Positions 47,801 to 60,486 of a DNA stretch of 64,000 nucleotides are shown piece after piece. The stretch covers positions 7,083,001 to 7,147,000 of the forward strand of contig JAZBRI010000008.1 of assembly GCA_036874045.1 (NCBI GenBank), in the 5' to 3' direction. Positions within the stretch are counted from its first letter, which is position 1, and each line of letters opens with the position of its first letter. The translations under genes and the position numbers were made by a program. Under the pieces are notes generated by a model. The model made no database searches. It saw only the letters and a program-made list of their open reading frames with translations, and was not told where the DNA came from. Source of the stretch: Cymodocea nodosa (lineage: Eukaryota; Streptophyta; Magnoliopsida; Alismatales; Cymodoceaceae).

Positions 47801-49237
47801 TTATTAGCTAAAAAAGATGCTAAGGCTAGATTAGTTAGATGGATTCTTCTCTTGCAAGAATTTGATATTGAGATAAAAGATAAGAAAGGATGTGAGAATG
47901 TCGTTGCCGACCACTTGTCTCATATTGTCACACCCCAAGGGGAGTTACCCATTGATGAATCATTTCTTGATGAGCAGTTGATGGCTATAACTCCAATCCC
48001 TTGGTTTGTAGATATTGTGAATTATCTTGTGACAAAACGACTACCTAGCAATTAGTCAAGGCAAGATATTAAGAGATTTTTAACTAGGGTCAAAGAATTT
48101 TATTGGGATGACCCCTATCTTTATAAGTTAGGCCCTGATTTGATTTTGAGGAGATGCATTCTAGATATGGAAATTCATAGTGTGTTATCTTTTTGTCATG
48201 ACCAACCTACTAGTGGTCATCTTAACCCTATTAAGACTGCAGCTAAAGTTCTTCAATGTGATTTTTTCTGGCCCACATTGCATAAGGATGCATACTTCTA
48301 TGTTAAGAATTGTAGAGATTGTCAAAAAGCAGGAAGATTGACTAGAAGAAATATGATGCCGCTTACACCAATTATTGAAGTTGAAGTATTTGACGTGTGG
48401 GGTATTGATTTCATGGGACCCTTCCCTAATTCTGGAGGTTATTTGTATATTCTGTTAGCTATTGATTATGTGTCCAAATGGGTTGAAGCTATTCCCACAT
48501 AGACTTGTGCTTCTAAGGTAGTAATAAATTTTATTAAGAGCAACATTTTTGCTAGATTTGGCATTCCTAGAGCAATCATTAGTGATAGGGGAACACACTT
48601 TAATAATAGAAGTTTTGAAGTATTAATGAAAAAATTTGGAGTAAACCATAAAATGACAACCCCTTATCACCCACAAACCAATGGACAAGTAGAGAATGCC
48701 AATAAGCAAATTAAGCAAATTTTGGAAAAGATAGTTGGAAAGATAAGAAAAGATTGGGCAGAAAAGTTAGATGAGGCATTATGGGCTTATCGGACTGCTT
48801 TTAAGTCTGTTTTAAATATGTCTTCATATAGAGTAGTGTTTGGAAAGGCATGTCATTTACTAGTAGAGCTTGAGCATAAGGCAAGATGGGCTATTCAAAG
48901 ACTCAACTTAGATTTAAAGGCTACTAGTAAGAAAAGAAATTTTCAATTGACTGAATTAGAAGAAATACGGAGAGAGGCATATGAGAATTCACGGATAGCT
49001 AAAGAAAAGAGTAAAGTATTCCATGATAGCAAGCTCTTTCGTAAGAATTTTGAAGTAGGGCAGCAGGTATTGTTGTATAATTCTAGACTACATCTATTTC
49101 CTGGTAAGTTAAGATCACGGTGGATAGGACCTTTTGTGGTAAAAAGTATGTTTCCTCATGGAGCCTTAGAGATTAAAAACCCTAAGAGTGGGGAAGTTGC
49201 TAAGGTCAATGGACATCGTTTAAAACCTTTCTTGTAG
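44819..49237 (+). pseudogene. pol: Element G pol: zinc knuckle, protease, RT, RNase H, integrase
   Basis: One frame of about 1473 codons has six stops (46637, 46820, 47453, 47678, 48053, 48500), most at former Gln or Trp codons. The knuckle CSKCKLNNHVDVDC is near residue 40. Protease is DLGAGVNVMSS. RT has DYRKLN, LDGYSGYNQ, RRMPFGLCNAPATF and then FMDGF at 47140, where the second catalytic Asp of FMDD has become Gly. RNase H has [25 protein letters not shown] and ADHLS. Integrase has a finger ([18 protein letters not shown]), [18 protein letters not shown] and [13 protein letters not shown], and the C-terminus ends [10 protein letters not shown]. The start codon is uncertain. No gag precedes it. 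Confidence 0.93.
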
Positions 49238-49604
49238 CAGAGATTATTTGGCCATGGAGAGAATATTGTTTTAATTGATGCTATTTATGCTGAATCTGAT
49301 AATTAGTGCTCTTTTGTTTTTCTTTTTATTAGTTTTAGATGTAATTACTCTTATTTCTTTTTTTTGATTTTGTCATTATGTAAATCTTGTTTTTCAATTA
49401 TGTACTTACCTATCTAACATGCAAGTGTTGGGATCAGAGACTATTCCACTGTAAGTGTCATTTCTACCTTTTTCTATCAAAATATTTCTTTTGTGATATT
49501 GTTAGTGTATGTAGTCTTCTAAGTGGGTGAGAGATAGTGCATCTAGGTTAATTAGGCAGCCCCCTTTAGAAGAAGAAGTTAGTGTGTTAGAAGAGCTTGT
49601 AAGG
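49238..49604 (+). other. Spacer between pol and gag of element G
   Basis: AT-rich, without a plausible gene. Unlike A there is no extra ORF between integrase and gag. Confidence 0.6.
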
Positions 49605-50903
49605 ATGGGAGACCAAGGTAGAAACTAGCAATTACCTTCTCTTGAGGACATCTGCTATCCTCAAATACATGATCATCCCTCTTGTCTTGTATTACCTCAA
49701 GTAGATGGACATAAATTTCAATTGCATATGAATTATGTCAATCAGTTGCCTAGATTTCATGGACTAGATAAGGAAGATGCATATGCATTTCTAAATGACT
49801 TTAATGATGTTTGCAACATGATTAATCTACTTGAAGTGCCTGTTGATGCAATAAAGTTGAGATTTATTCCTTTCACTCTTCGAGATGATGCGAAACTATC
49901 GTTGAACACCCTTCCTGTTAATTCCATTTGTACTTGGACTGATTTTTGTGCTGTCTTTATTAAGAAATTTCATCCTTTACATAAGACCATTCAAGCTAAG
50001 AATGCTATTCTAAACATCTGCTAGCAAACCAATGAACTCTTTTGGAAATATTTTGAATGTTTCAATAGACTGGTGGCAAGATGTCCTATTCATGGTCTAC
50101 CTAAATCAAGACAGTGTCAAGTAATCTATGAAGGATTGGATTATCAGACCAAGTTGATGTTAGAATCTGTATGTCCTGGACGATTCATGAGATTAGATGA
50201 AGTCAGTGCATGGGATAGACTTGTGGACCTTGCTGAGAGAACAATGGAAATGGAAAGTTCATCAGATAGAACATTTGACAAAACTTTGGCAAGGGGAATG
50301 CACATAGTAGACCCCATGGTAGGCATGGAAGCTAGGATGTCGTCCATGGTTAAAAAAGTAGATTTGATTATAAGTCAACAAAAGGGAAAAGATAAAGTGA
50401 TTGAAGTCAAGTGTATAACATGTGGAATTCCTGGGCACATCATGGAAGAATGCACTGCAATGCAAGGACAATAGTTTGAGGAAGTTAATGCCATTGGTAT
50501 GGGACAAAGGTCATTCCAACCGTCATCACACTATACCCCGGGATGGAGAAACCATCCTAATTTTTTGTGGCGACAATCGGAAGCACCTGGAAACCGTATT
50601 GAGCATCATGGACCCACTCAGCCAAATTTAAGTGATAGAATGTCCGCTTTGGAGAAAAGATTCACTGAAATGGAGAAAGGGATTCAATCCCTAATTCAAG
50701 TTAGCGGACAAGTAAATCCCATTTTAGCTAGCCATGACCAAATCATTAAGGGATTAGAAGCAAAGTTTGATAGGTTGTCTACTTCATCTGGAAGTAGAGC
50801 ACGGGGAGAATTACCAAGTAACACTGTACCAAATCCCCGCATGGCAGGTGTGCATTTGGCACAAGGAGAGACTTCAGGAACCAACCCTTCACCATCTACA
50901 TGA
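49605..50903 (+). pseudogene. gag: Element G gag, placed 3' of pol
   Basis: One frame of 433 codons has three stops (49626, 50022, 50472), all TAG next to Gln-rich context and probably former CAG. The core is YVNQLPRFHGLDKEDAYAFL, IKLRFIPFTLRDDAKL, DFCAVFIKKFHPLHKTI, then ELFWKYFECF after the second stop. The C-terminal knuckle CITCGIPGHIMEEC is intact. YTPGWRNHPNFLW and SDRMSALEKRFTEMEKGI follow, and the end is GELPSNTVPNPR. This is a complete Athila-type gag. In ordinary Athila elements it would precede protease; here it lies between integrase and the polypurine tract of the same element. Confidence 0.92.
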
Positions 50904-52522
50904 GTGGTTATTTATATATAAAAAAATATAAAAAAAACAAAAACAAAAACAAAAATTTCTTTTTGTTAGTATTTTTATTCTTAATCGCATGCTATAGTTT
51001 TGTTTATATAAATTTCTTTTCTGTTTTGATATGTTTGTTAGTTTTGTAGTTTATTACTTTTCTTCATCAAGCAAGGTATGCACTCTTAACCTTATTTCTA
51101 TATGATGCATTTGAATGATACATGTATTGAACATTATTTCTTTAGCATACTACTCAATCTCCATTGTATGTTTTAGGAATAATACAATTTAAATTTACAC
51201 AAGTGCATATGGATTGGATGCTAGGTATGGGGGTGTAATCTTTTCTTGCTTGTCATGGTTTGCTTCTTTTGTTGTTGTCGTCTTCATGCTTTTTATCTTA
51301 TTACCTATATGATTTCTTTTACATTGGGGACAATGCAAAATTTAGGTACGGGGGGGAGGCATTTGACGATAGTTTTTTTTTTCGATTTTGTGCTTTAACT
51401 TGTTTATTTTGTTTTATAAATTCTCATAGGCCCTAATGGATAGAGTTCTTTTAGGTATAATTGAGATCTAAAAGTGAATCCTTTAGGAAAGAAACCTTGA
51501 ACCTTAAGGGGAGGAGAAGAATAAAATTCAAAACCATCCATATTTTTGAGCTTATATGTAGTATTGCACTTACATGAGGCCTTGACTAGGAAGGAACCAC
51601 TCCTCTTGAAGGGAAACTTAGGTAAAAACTTAGGAATATACCTTGGGGTTGTCGTATGAGAAGGGTAGAATAAAAGGGTTAAGGTAAAATTGTCCATTCC
51701 TACACAATGATGTGGGAGGCACTCTTAAGGGTAGAGGGCTAGGGAGAGAGAAAAAAAAAGAAGAAAAACAAGAAAAATGAAAAAAGAAAAAGAAAAGAAA
51801 AAGTAGAAGAGAGATTGATTACTTGTTCTTACAAAAGCTACTGAGTAACTGGTCAACTTTCCCCTAAGCAAGGGATTGTGGTCGCGTAAAAAGGTGCTGG
51901 AGTAGGAGGTAATAAAAAAGAGAGAAAAAAAGAATGAAAAAAAAAGAGAGTCAAAATAAAAGGATAATGGACTCAAGGATAAACCTTTGGGATTACCTAG
52001 GTAACTTGGAGGGAGTTGAGTAGGTTATTTCTTAGTCTTGGCCAATTTCACATACACCTATTTATATAGTACTTTACTTTCTTAGGATGGAAATTGAATG
52101 ATTATTTGAATCCAATCTAGAAAGGTGAGAGGTGATTGAATAAAGGTGAAGCTAATAGGTCAAGACTACTTAAGAGCAACTTTATCCATGTTTAGGAAAC
52201 CAAGAGCATATTTTTGTTGTTTTTGTCTTTTAATTGTGTTGTTTTATGTTTTGTTTTGGATTTTATGGGTATATCTGCTGAAAACCCTCTGTAGACACAA
52301 CTCCACCACTAGGGTGACCTAGGGGTTTAAAGGCTTGCTACGCATGCTAAGTGTAGTCGTGATCCCTACGAAAGTGGCCTAGGTTAGTTTTATTTTTGTT
52401 ATTTATTTATTAGTTCGTTTGTTTTTGGTTTTTAATGAATGTGCTTTTATATGGGCTTTGTGTTATCATTGTTTAGCTTTAGTCTTTTGCTAATGGACTA
52501 GCAAAGACTAGGTATGGGGGTG
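50904..52522 (+). promoter_or_regulatory. 3' non-coding region of G with two polypurine tracts
   Basis: The first tract, GGTACGGGGGGGAGG (51345-51359), follows GGGGACAATGCAAAATTTA. The second, GGTATGGGGG (52511-52520), abuts the 3' LTR. The spacing of about 1.2 kb resembles that in A (11620 and 12964). No gene is seen between; A/G-rich runs occur at 51746-51810 and 51910-51960. Confidence 0.72.
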
Positions 52523-54674
52523 TGTAAAGTATCAATTTGTGCATTTTATATATGTTAATTCATGCATGTTAAGGATTATAAGTCATCATTATATATGTTC
52601 TTATGAAAGATTACATGAAAATCATATTTTTAGACATATGCATGAATTAGGGATTAAATAGTTGATAATGTACAAATTTATCCTTTATCAATTAAACACT
52701 TAGTCAATATCCCTTGTATTAGACATAATTCTTATAATTCTTCAATGTATGACTTTATATACATTGTATGATTGCCAAATCACTTAAATATGATGTTAAA
52801 CTAAAGAACTTTAAGTAATTCATGTATGTACATGTGAAAAAGTTGTAGGCCAAAACCTTCCTAATTTGGCAACTTTCCATATATGGCAACTCATGCATGC
52901 ATGTATACTATATTTGCATCATATGATTTATATTCAATGTATATGTGCATCCAACTTGGTTTTGAGTTTTATAGGTCAATAAATCATGAAATCAAGGTGG
53001 ATCAAAGAGGGAAAAAATGTGGGCCACTGGACGCAACTTATTAGAGCCCAAGCAACAAAAGCCTAGAGTATTTAAAGTGTTTGACCACTCAATTGTAGGC
53101 TATCTCCTCCTCTTCCAACACATTGCAGCCGGCGGTACCAGCCATTCCAGCATCTTCATTTGGAAAGTCCCATCTTCCCCTTGATCTTGAACAAGCTCCC
53201 TTCAAGAATGGTGAGCTTTGGCGTCTTCCACTCCTCCTAGAAGACACCTTCTCTTCAATTTAGACGGCCATAGATTAGGATCTCCTTGGGCATTCATCTT
53301 GGTGGATTGGGAGGCTCGTGTGACTGATTTGGAGTAGAGCAAAAGGTTAGGATCTTCAGGGTTGAGTCATTGAAAGCACCATTCTTAGATGTAGAAGCCA
53401 AAGTTGTGGGTCTTGGAGGTAAGATCTTGAGGACATGCACCACTCTTCTTCAAGGCAACCTTAAAAGCTTCACTTGGACGTGCTACAAGTGGTGATAGCC
53501 CTATGGAGCATCGATTTCAAGGAATTTGGGGAGTCATTGCTTGAAGAAACGTGGAGGATTAAAAGGTATGATGGAAAGGAGAGATCATCATACTAGTTTT
53601 CATGTTTTACAATTTTATATGTATGAGTATAGTTTGAGTATGTGTAAGAATGAAATTCTATGCATAAATCTTTGTTCCAAATGTTCTAAATTAAAGATTA
53701 TATATTTTTTTGATGTTAATTGATATAAGAATTGAGTTCATGTCATATGTTTCGTGTGAATGATGGTGATGGTGTAAATTGTAAAGGTAGTTTTCCGTTT
53801 CTTAGATGGCTAGAATGCTAGTAGCTTTTTTTCGAATTGTATGCACTTGTTCGTCATCTCTAAATTCTGTTTTTTGTTTCTTTTTGTAAGTATAATGAGT
53901 GTAGAACAAGTTTACAAAGTTTTAGAATTTTTTAGAATGTTTTTCGAAGCTTTTCAATTTTATTTTGTGAAGGTATCAACAGTTTTGAGTCTCTGTTGAG
54001 TGCTAATTTTGAGCTCGACGCCTGTGCTGTGCTTGCATCGTGTATTTTGTGGAATTCAGTTCTGTAAATTTTGGTTGTTAGTGTAATGAATCTACTTTCA
54101 AGGCGCACTTATTTCATAGCATTTCATGAAGATTTGATGGAGATTTGATTTTTGAATCGAAGGTGCGTTTTTGGAAAGTTTCCATAACCGTCTGCACCCC
54201 TTTCTTAAATAAGATATTTCTAGCGTTTTAAGTTGAGTTAATCCACGATATCACTGCCATTTAAAAGATATTCCGAGGATCTTTCCAACCGTTATTTATT
54301 TTGGATTTTTAAACATTCAAGTTGGAGGTTATTAGAGTTAAAAGTCGAGCATAAATTCTGTGATTTCCGGATTAATAGTCATTGATTTCTTAAATATCTT
54401 ATCATAACTAATTGGATTTTAGGGTAATCTTATAAACTTTAATTGTGCTACAAATTTTGTATATTAATATTAACTAATTAGAGTTTAATTATGAGTTAGT
54501 TTAATGTGGATATTTAATCGGATAATCATTTTAATAAAATTATTTAAGACAAAATCCTTGTGGATTCGACCCGTACTTGCACATGCTTATTACAATGGGC
54601 ACCGTGCGCTTGCAGTTATAAATGTAAAATTTGCACTTTTGCCATTAATTTAATAACACATAAAAGCATTTACA
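52523..54674 (+). repeat. 3' LTR of element G
   Basis: It starts TGTAAAGTATCAATTTGTGC after the polypurine tract and ends CATTTACA, about 2.15 kb. It aligns from 53432 with the truncated 5' LTR. A weak TATA-like TATTTAAAG lies at 53069. The start could be two bases earlier, because TG is repeated. Confidence 0.85.
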
Positions 54675-55460
54675 ATGAGTCCTCTGTTCATCATGAGTAC
54701 TGTAGAGTCGTCCTCTTCCCAATACTGCCTGAAGTAGAGGGACACCGACTCTAGCTCTACGTTGATCTGCTCATATTTGAATTATTGTAGGATTAGGATG
54801 GGGTTGTAGATGAGTCCACCTTCCAACCTTGGCAAGCATAACTCGCCTTCATCCCCTCGGACACAAGCTGAAGTTGAAGCTGATTCGGGTAGAATGCACC
54901 ACTTCATATGCTCTATGTAGACCTCCTCCAAGTATTGCTTGACTTGGTTCCTCATCCTCCCTAGTAGGATGAAAGGAGTGAATGCATAGGAAAAGGTTGG
55001 AGTGCTCCTTTGATCAATGGGATGATGTAGATGAGCAGCAATCCAAAGTTGTAGGAGAGTTGATGATCCCCAAAAATTCCTTTGTCCTCAAGCACAGCGA
55101 TCTAGTGCGGAGTAGATATTGGCAGGTATAATTGCCGTGGGGTTGTAGATCCCCTCAAATACTCGTAGTAGGGTTGGGATAACGTGATTGCTTAGCTTTG
55201 TCATCTCATGGCTGAATATAAGCTCGGCATAGAAACAGACAAAGAAGTGGCGAAACCATTTGTTGCTCGTTCTGCTTACGAGAGTTAATAGCTTCTTAAC
55301 ATCGAACCGTTGTCCTTGGCCATCGCTAAAGAACATATAATCTTTGCATTGATGGCCTATGGAGTTGAGCAGGAATGTAAGATAATCCTCTAGCTTTTGA
55401 TGATGCGGGAAGGGCAGATACGGTCGCTGTTTAGGTTGCTTTAGGTGGCACCAGAGAACT
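54675..55460 (-). other. GC-richer coding-like segment of unknown origin
   Basis: It lies between the 3' LTR of G and the LTR of D. On the minus strand a frame is open from about 55453 (WCHLKQPKQ) to the stop at 55088: QKLEDYLTFLLNSIGHQCKD, FDVKKLLTLVSRTSNKWFRH, IYNPTAIIPANIYSALDRC. Another frame nearby reads WGSSTLLQLWIAAHL. It vaguely resembles plant mobile-domain type proteins, but I do not recognise it with confidence. Base composition is clearly less AT-rich than the flanks. It could be the internal part of yet another element or a host gene fragment. Confidence 0.4.
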
Positions 55461-57451
55461 TGTATTGGTTCTTAGGCAACAACACTAAATAACTTGTATT
55501 TGTTAACTTCTTTTTTAACTTAGTTAATTTATCTTTATGCTTATCAGTAATTCCTTTTTAGAAGTAAACAAACAACCTTTCACACAAATTAGATATTAAT
55601 TCCAATTTGTATTTTAATTGCAAGTGCATAGTGTATATTGTATTTGTGTGCAAGTATAGGTCGATCTCATAGAGAAATTGAGTAAGAATTGTGTACTGTT
55701 CCGTTTTTTATAATATACTTAATGTGTTCAATAATCCCTCCTTTGAGTTACAGTTAACACAATGGACTAATCTCGTGGACTTAAGTTAACTCCACGAGTC
55801 TATCTTTTTAGTTTAGTACTACTATTTATAGAGAAATTTGGCCAACCATTGGGCAGTTCTATAGATTGTAAATAACATCAATTGAGCTCTTTAATGCTAG
55901 TGAATATTAGATTTATCATTAAGTAACACTAACATTCAAATATTTCAAACAGTAACCATTAAAATCTTTAAGTATCTAGAACAATTGATTTCAATAAAGT
56001 ATAATACTATTTTCTATTTTCTAAATCAAACAAACACAAAACAAATAATACAACACTTAAATACTAAATATAAACTTAGATAAGTTGTTTTTTTTGGTAT
56101 TTTTGTTTTAAGATGTTCATGAAAATGGGCGAAACGTGACATGTAAAAATCTCTATCGATAGTAAATACTTCTATCACTACATGCTACGCGATTACACCA
56201 CTGAAAACTTAATCACTAACAATTTTGCCTCCTCTCCCTATAGAATCGCAAATCCAGAATTGCAAGATGATCTCCTCTGGCATCAACCCAAAACCAAGGC
56301 TAGAAGCTTTACAATCTCCTGAGATATGAGTTGGTGCTTGGTGAAAATGGCTTTCCTTCCTGCGACACTATCACTCCTCATAGTGGTTGTGAGGCACCGT
56401 GTTTGGCTTGGAATCGACCTAACATCAGGAAAGTATCCTCACAGACCTTCGATGGTTGATGATTATGGTAATGTTGGTGATGTTGGTGAATTGTTGGTGA
56501 TGGTGTGGATGATTTAGTGAACTTCCGATGCTGCCTGCAGTTAGCACGGTCCTCCACCTTTACACACACTACCACACACCGCCAACCACACCTTCTTCAT
56601 TTTTTCTCCTCTTCTTTTATATTTCTTCAGTAGTAACTACTTCTACTTTAAATGATCAGTTGGATTTCCTTCATTCAGATCAACAATGGTGATTTCTTCT
56701 CCCTTCCACGAGTGAATTCTTACGTGATACGTGCAATCGTGGCTTTCCTTTGAATGTCCTATTTCTGTAACTGCTATAATGGCATATTAGAAAATAAATG
56801 GTCCGTGGAGTTATAGATAACTCAATGGACTTACTTTGTTGATTTAACTATAAAACACGTGCAATAAAGAAATAAGCTGCTAACATAACGTGTTACCTTA
56901 GTGTGTATTCATGTAACTCAACGTGTTTAGTTATGCTAACTTAATGAGTTAAACATGTGCATCTCACGTGACATAATAAAGTATTTTAAATTCAACACAT
57001 GCATCATTCTAACTTAACGAGTTCAAATATATAACTTTTAGTTTTCACTCACTAATTCAACGAGTTCTCATGTGATCTTTTTATACCTTTAAACCTGTAA
57101 CTCAACGAGTTGGCATGTGATCTTTTAACAAAAAGAACACTAACTCAACTAGTTGATACTGTTCACTTAAATATTCTTTTAGCATTTAAAACATAACTGT
57201 CTAGTACATGCAATATAACTCTCCGAAATAACAGAAAATTTGGATACTAAAGAATTAAAAACCAGCAACTTACTGACAGTTCAGAAATGTATTCAATTAA
57301 CATTAATTCCCTGAAATTATGCAAATTCTTTCATTAAAGCATATAATAGTGAAATTATAACATAATGGCTTAATTCTCATATGATAAGCTAAATATTATG
57401 CAATTAACCATCATTTAACCGTTAATATTATGCACTTTTTCATTCTAAACA
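55461..57451 (-). repeat. 3' LTR of element D (minus strand)
   Basis: On the minus strand it starts TGTTTAGAATGAAAAAGTGC (from 57451). It has a TATA box (TATAAAAG, 56614-56621), the segment shared with E and copia LTRs (about 56840-57165), and GATCGACC with TACTTGCACAC (about 55645-55670). It ends near CCAATACA at 55461; this end is uncertain by tens of bases. It is about 2 kb, longer than the A LTR. Confidence 0.78.
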
Positions 57452-59135
57452 CTTCCTCCATACTTAAATTTTGCTAGTCCCTTAGCAAACTAAGATCTAA
57501 TTAGTTGGTGATTCTAAAGTGCTAGAATTAATTCTTCACCTAATTCTTCTTCAAAATAATAAATTAGATTACTATATAAATTTTCTGTATGTTTCAGTAA
57601 TCTGCTTTACTTTGTTTTCTCCTTTTCAACCTACAAATATACTTAGAATATATGTAAATTACATACAAAATATATCAGCATCACATAGGTGTTAATTATA
57701 TTATCGTTTGTTCTTCTTTCCAACATTTGTCATCCTGAATTTTTCAATATGATTAAGACAAGTAGAATAAAGAATTGTATCTCAAATAAACAACTTCAAA
57801 AGTCTATTCTAGATTCATACTTCAACAATTTTAGATAACAGAATATATACTCGATTCAAAAGATATCTATATTTCACAAAACACTTGTATCTTTTCAAAA
57901 TAGTATTTACATATTTGTACTTTAAAAGTTAATTTAACAAGCTTGAATCATACAAGAGCTTTCTAGTGTACCCATATATCGAGCTTTCAGTCAACAATCC
58001 CAGATCTAATTAGGAACTTAGGTTGCCAGATTTAAAGAGTCCTTTTTTAGGTCAACAATCCTTATATACCTATCTGCTCAAGTACAAAAGGCTCATGATC
58101 AAACAAGTCAATAAACTCTCAAAGTTTTTTTTTTTTTACTAATACTAACACAATATATTTATGTATTTCATTAATATAGATGCAATAAAACACAAATCTC
58201 ATATAGTCCTGCTTCTATTATTTACTTAAAATATGAATCCATATTAATAAGCTCATACTTTTTCTGTAGTTTAATAAGCTCTACACATAAATCATTCTAC
58301 AAGTTTAATCAATCAAATTAAATGTACCCTTGATCATATGTATTTCATTTAATCCAAAAATCAACACTTCAGCTCTTTCAGGATTTCAGATAATTACTGA
58401 GTTTCAGTTAAGCATTCTGATTTCATTTTAAAATCGTGAAATTATTAAAACTCATAAAATTTAGCAACAACATAAGATACTATATTTAGATTTGTATGAA
58501 TAATAAAATTTGTAGCATCTTATATAAGATTATAAATATAACATTCAAGCAGTCACAGTTCTTAAAAATTTTACAGTTTCAAATATCGAATAGTTACAGC
58601 AAATTCTTGTTCAAAAAATTTTCACTTTCCACATACAAACTTTTGCAGTACCATTCTAATTCCTCTAATTAACAAAATTACATGGATGTTGCTTTAATTA
58701 CCTCCCCCCCATACCTACATTTTGCATTGTCCTCAATGTAGATTTTATAATATATATAGTAATTATAGCAGACATGAATATTGTTTCATTAACTTAGCAT
58801 CTAACTCAACGAACTTAGTTGAAATGTAAATTCAGGATAAGTAATCAATTACATACCTCATCCTTTTGTATCTCCTTCAATATTTTCTAATTTTTGATTT
58901 TGAAAAACTTTTCATTCAAATAAAAGCAAAGTAACAACATAACAATTTAACTTGTTAAATCAGTGTCTTGTGTGGAACCTAGGCTCCTACGCCTTTGGTG
59001 GCTTACAAGCAAGCTAGTTGGTTTCCTAGAATAGATACCAACAAATTGGATTGATATATATATATATTTTTAGAATAAAACTAAAATTAAGAAAAATGTA
59101 GAATACACACAAAATTAAAAGTACAGAATCATAGT
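57452..59135 (-). other. 3' non-coding region of element D with polypurine tracts
   Basis: On the minus strand it has the LTR-adjacent tract AAGTATGGAGGAAG (57452-57465) and an internal tract after AGGACAATGCAAAATGTAGG (about 58700-58735). The block shared with A and copia B lies at about 57630-58560. No gene. Confidence 0.7.
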
Positions 59136-60259
59136 TTAAAAACATGATTGAAAAGTAGTAACAAATGGAATAAACGTGTCAGTCCATGCAAACTTTTTAG
59201 GCATAATTCTTCTTGCTATTAATTCTGTGTTAATGTAATTTGCTTTCCTTTTTAGCTTGTAAACTTGCAGTATGTTATCAATACTAAATATAAGTGTATT
59301 ACCATTAATGAAATGAATTGCAAAAAGGGATCCTCTTATGTTCCAAGATAATGTAGCTATTTCTATTTCTACGTCTATTTCAATATATTCTTCTTTCCAC
59401 TTCCATTCATTTAGGTCTTTCATAATCCATATTTGAAATTTCTTCAATTCATCCCCCCATCTTATCAGACATAAAGTAGCATCATCATATTCATTATACC
59501 ACATTCCCAATTGAATTTGATCGTATTCTGAAGTCAGTGGTTTAGCTATATCATTCGGTATAGGTAATGTTTCTATAAAACCATCATAACTGTCTATGCT
59601 TACCATGTATAAATCAGATCTAAATGCAACTGATATATTTGTGACTTGATATATATCCATTAAGTATGACATGCATGTTGTTAATTAATGATTTCTATCC
59701 TAGATATCTCATAGTATTTTCAGTCCAAGATCTATTCAGAAAATTATACACACTTAAGCATAAATCTTCATCCCAATTTCCAATTGGTCTCCAATAATAT
59801 AATTTTTCAGGAATGGTCAAATTTTTATAAAAAAATGTTAAAGCTGACTCACAATTTTCAGTTGGTACTTCATATTTATTAGGTCTTCCTATATTCCATT
59901 CTTCTCTTGTGATAGGATTTCTAATCAAACTGTCGGGTAACAGAATTGCATACCTTGGTTTGGTTCTGTATATAATTAATCATTCATTCATCCCCATAAT
60001 ATGATCTATTCCTTTTAATGCATTGGGTGGAATTCCAATAGTTTCTTCTATATTCAGATATTCATAGCAGATTGAACTATGATTAAATGGCTTCCATAAA
60101 AATCCTAGTCATTTTTGCAGCTTGTAGTCTATGAAAATATTTTTCTCTAACACAGTCTTTGATTTCCTTTGATACACAACACAATCTGGACAGATCTTTA
60201 GCTGACAAGTTACTCAATACTTCCTTTAGTGCATCTAGTGGTAATTTCAACAATTCCAT
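59136..60259 (-). pseudogene. Captured F-box protein gene (element D copy)
   Basis: It starts MELLKLPLDALKEVLSNL from 60259, the F-box. Over the 46 residues from the LP of the F-box I count eight differences from A. A deletion near 60095 (AGAGATGGATTCATATGG of A is missing) disrupts the frame. The F-box-associated part continues at 59928-59695 (IRNPITREEW, YYWRPIGNW, NRSWTENTMRYLG) and 59672-59136 (FRSDLYMVSID, ETLPIPNDIAKP, FQIWIMKDLNEWKW, PKKFAWTD, ending TTFQSCF). Position and orientation relative to gag and polypurine tract are the same as in A. D keeps a Glu codon where A has its stop, so the two copies decayed independently. Confidence 0.85.
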
Positions 60260-60334
60260 CTGTTGTGATTCTGTATAACATAAACAAAAATTAATAGAGA
60301 CAAAATTAACATAGCTACTTCACACCCTCGTGGA

Positions 60335-60395
60335 GTTAGGTCATAACTCAACGAACTTAGTTCATTGAGTTAAGTAATAACTCTACGATACTACT
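60335..60395. repeat. GAGTTA / TAACTC palindromic cluster between gag and F-box of D
   Basis: It is equivalent to 9886-9945 in A: alternating AACTCAACGAAC and GTTCATTGAGTTA. Confidence 0.6.
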
Positions 60396-60486
60396 AACTA
60401 TAATTAAACTTACATTTTTTTTTCTTTTTATATTCTTATGTTTTTCTACTTACTATATTATACATAATTACTTCAGTTATATTGTT

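Larger units (their letters stand above)
42205..54674 (+). mobile_element. Element G: Athila-like Ty3/gypsy retrotransposon with pol before gag
   Basis: It has a truncated 5' LTR, a tRNA-Asp primer site, a leader, one continuous pol frame, then gag, two polypurine-like tracts and a full 3' LTR. No frameshift is seen in pol or gag, only stops (six and three). The LTR pair is clearly homologous over about 1.2 kb. The 5' LTR has lost its first about 910 bp, including any promoter, so this copy cannot be transcribed from its own 5' LTR. No F-box gene or plant-transposon-protein ORF is present. Confidence 0.92.

Noticed and set aside
55447..55453. Primer-site-like TGGTGCC next to the D LTR
   Set aside because: Only seven bases match and the following sequence departs from the tRNA-Asp complement, so it may be chance.
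56326..56575. Overlapping short frames on both strands near 56400
   Set aside because: They fall inside the D LTR, and the matching part of LTR E does not support a conserved protein.
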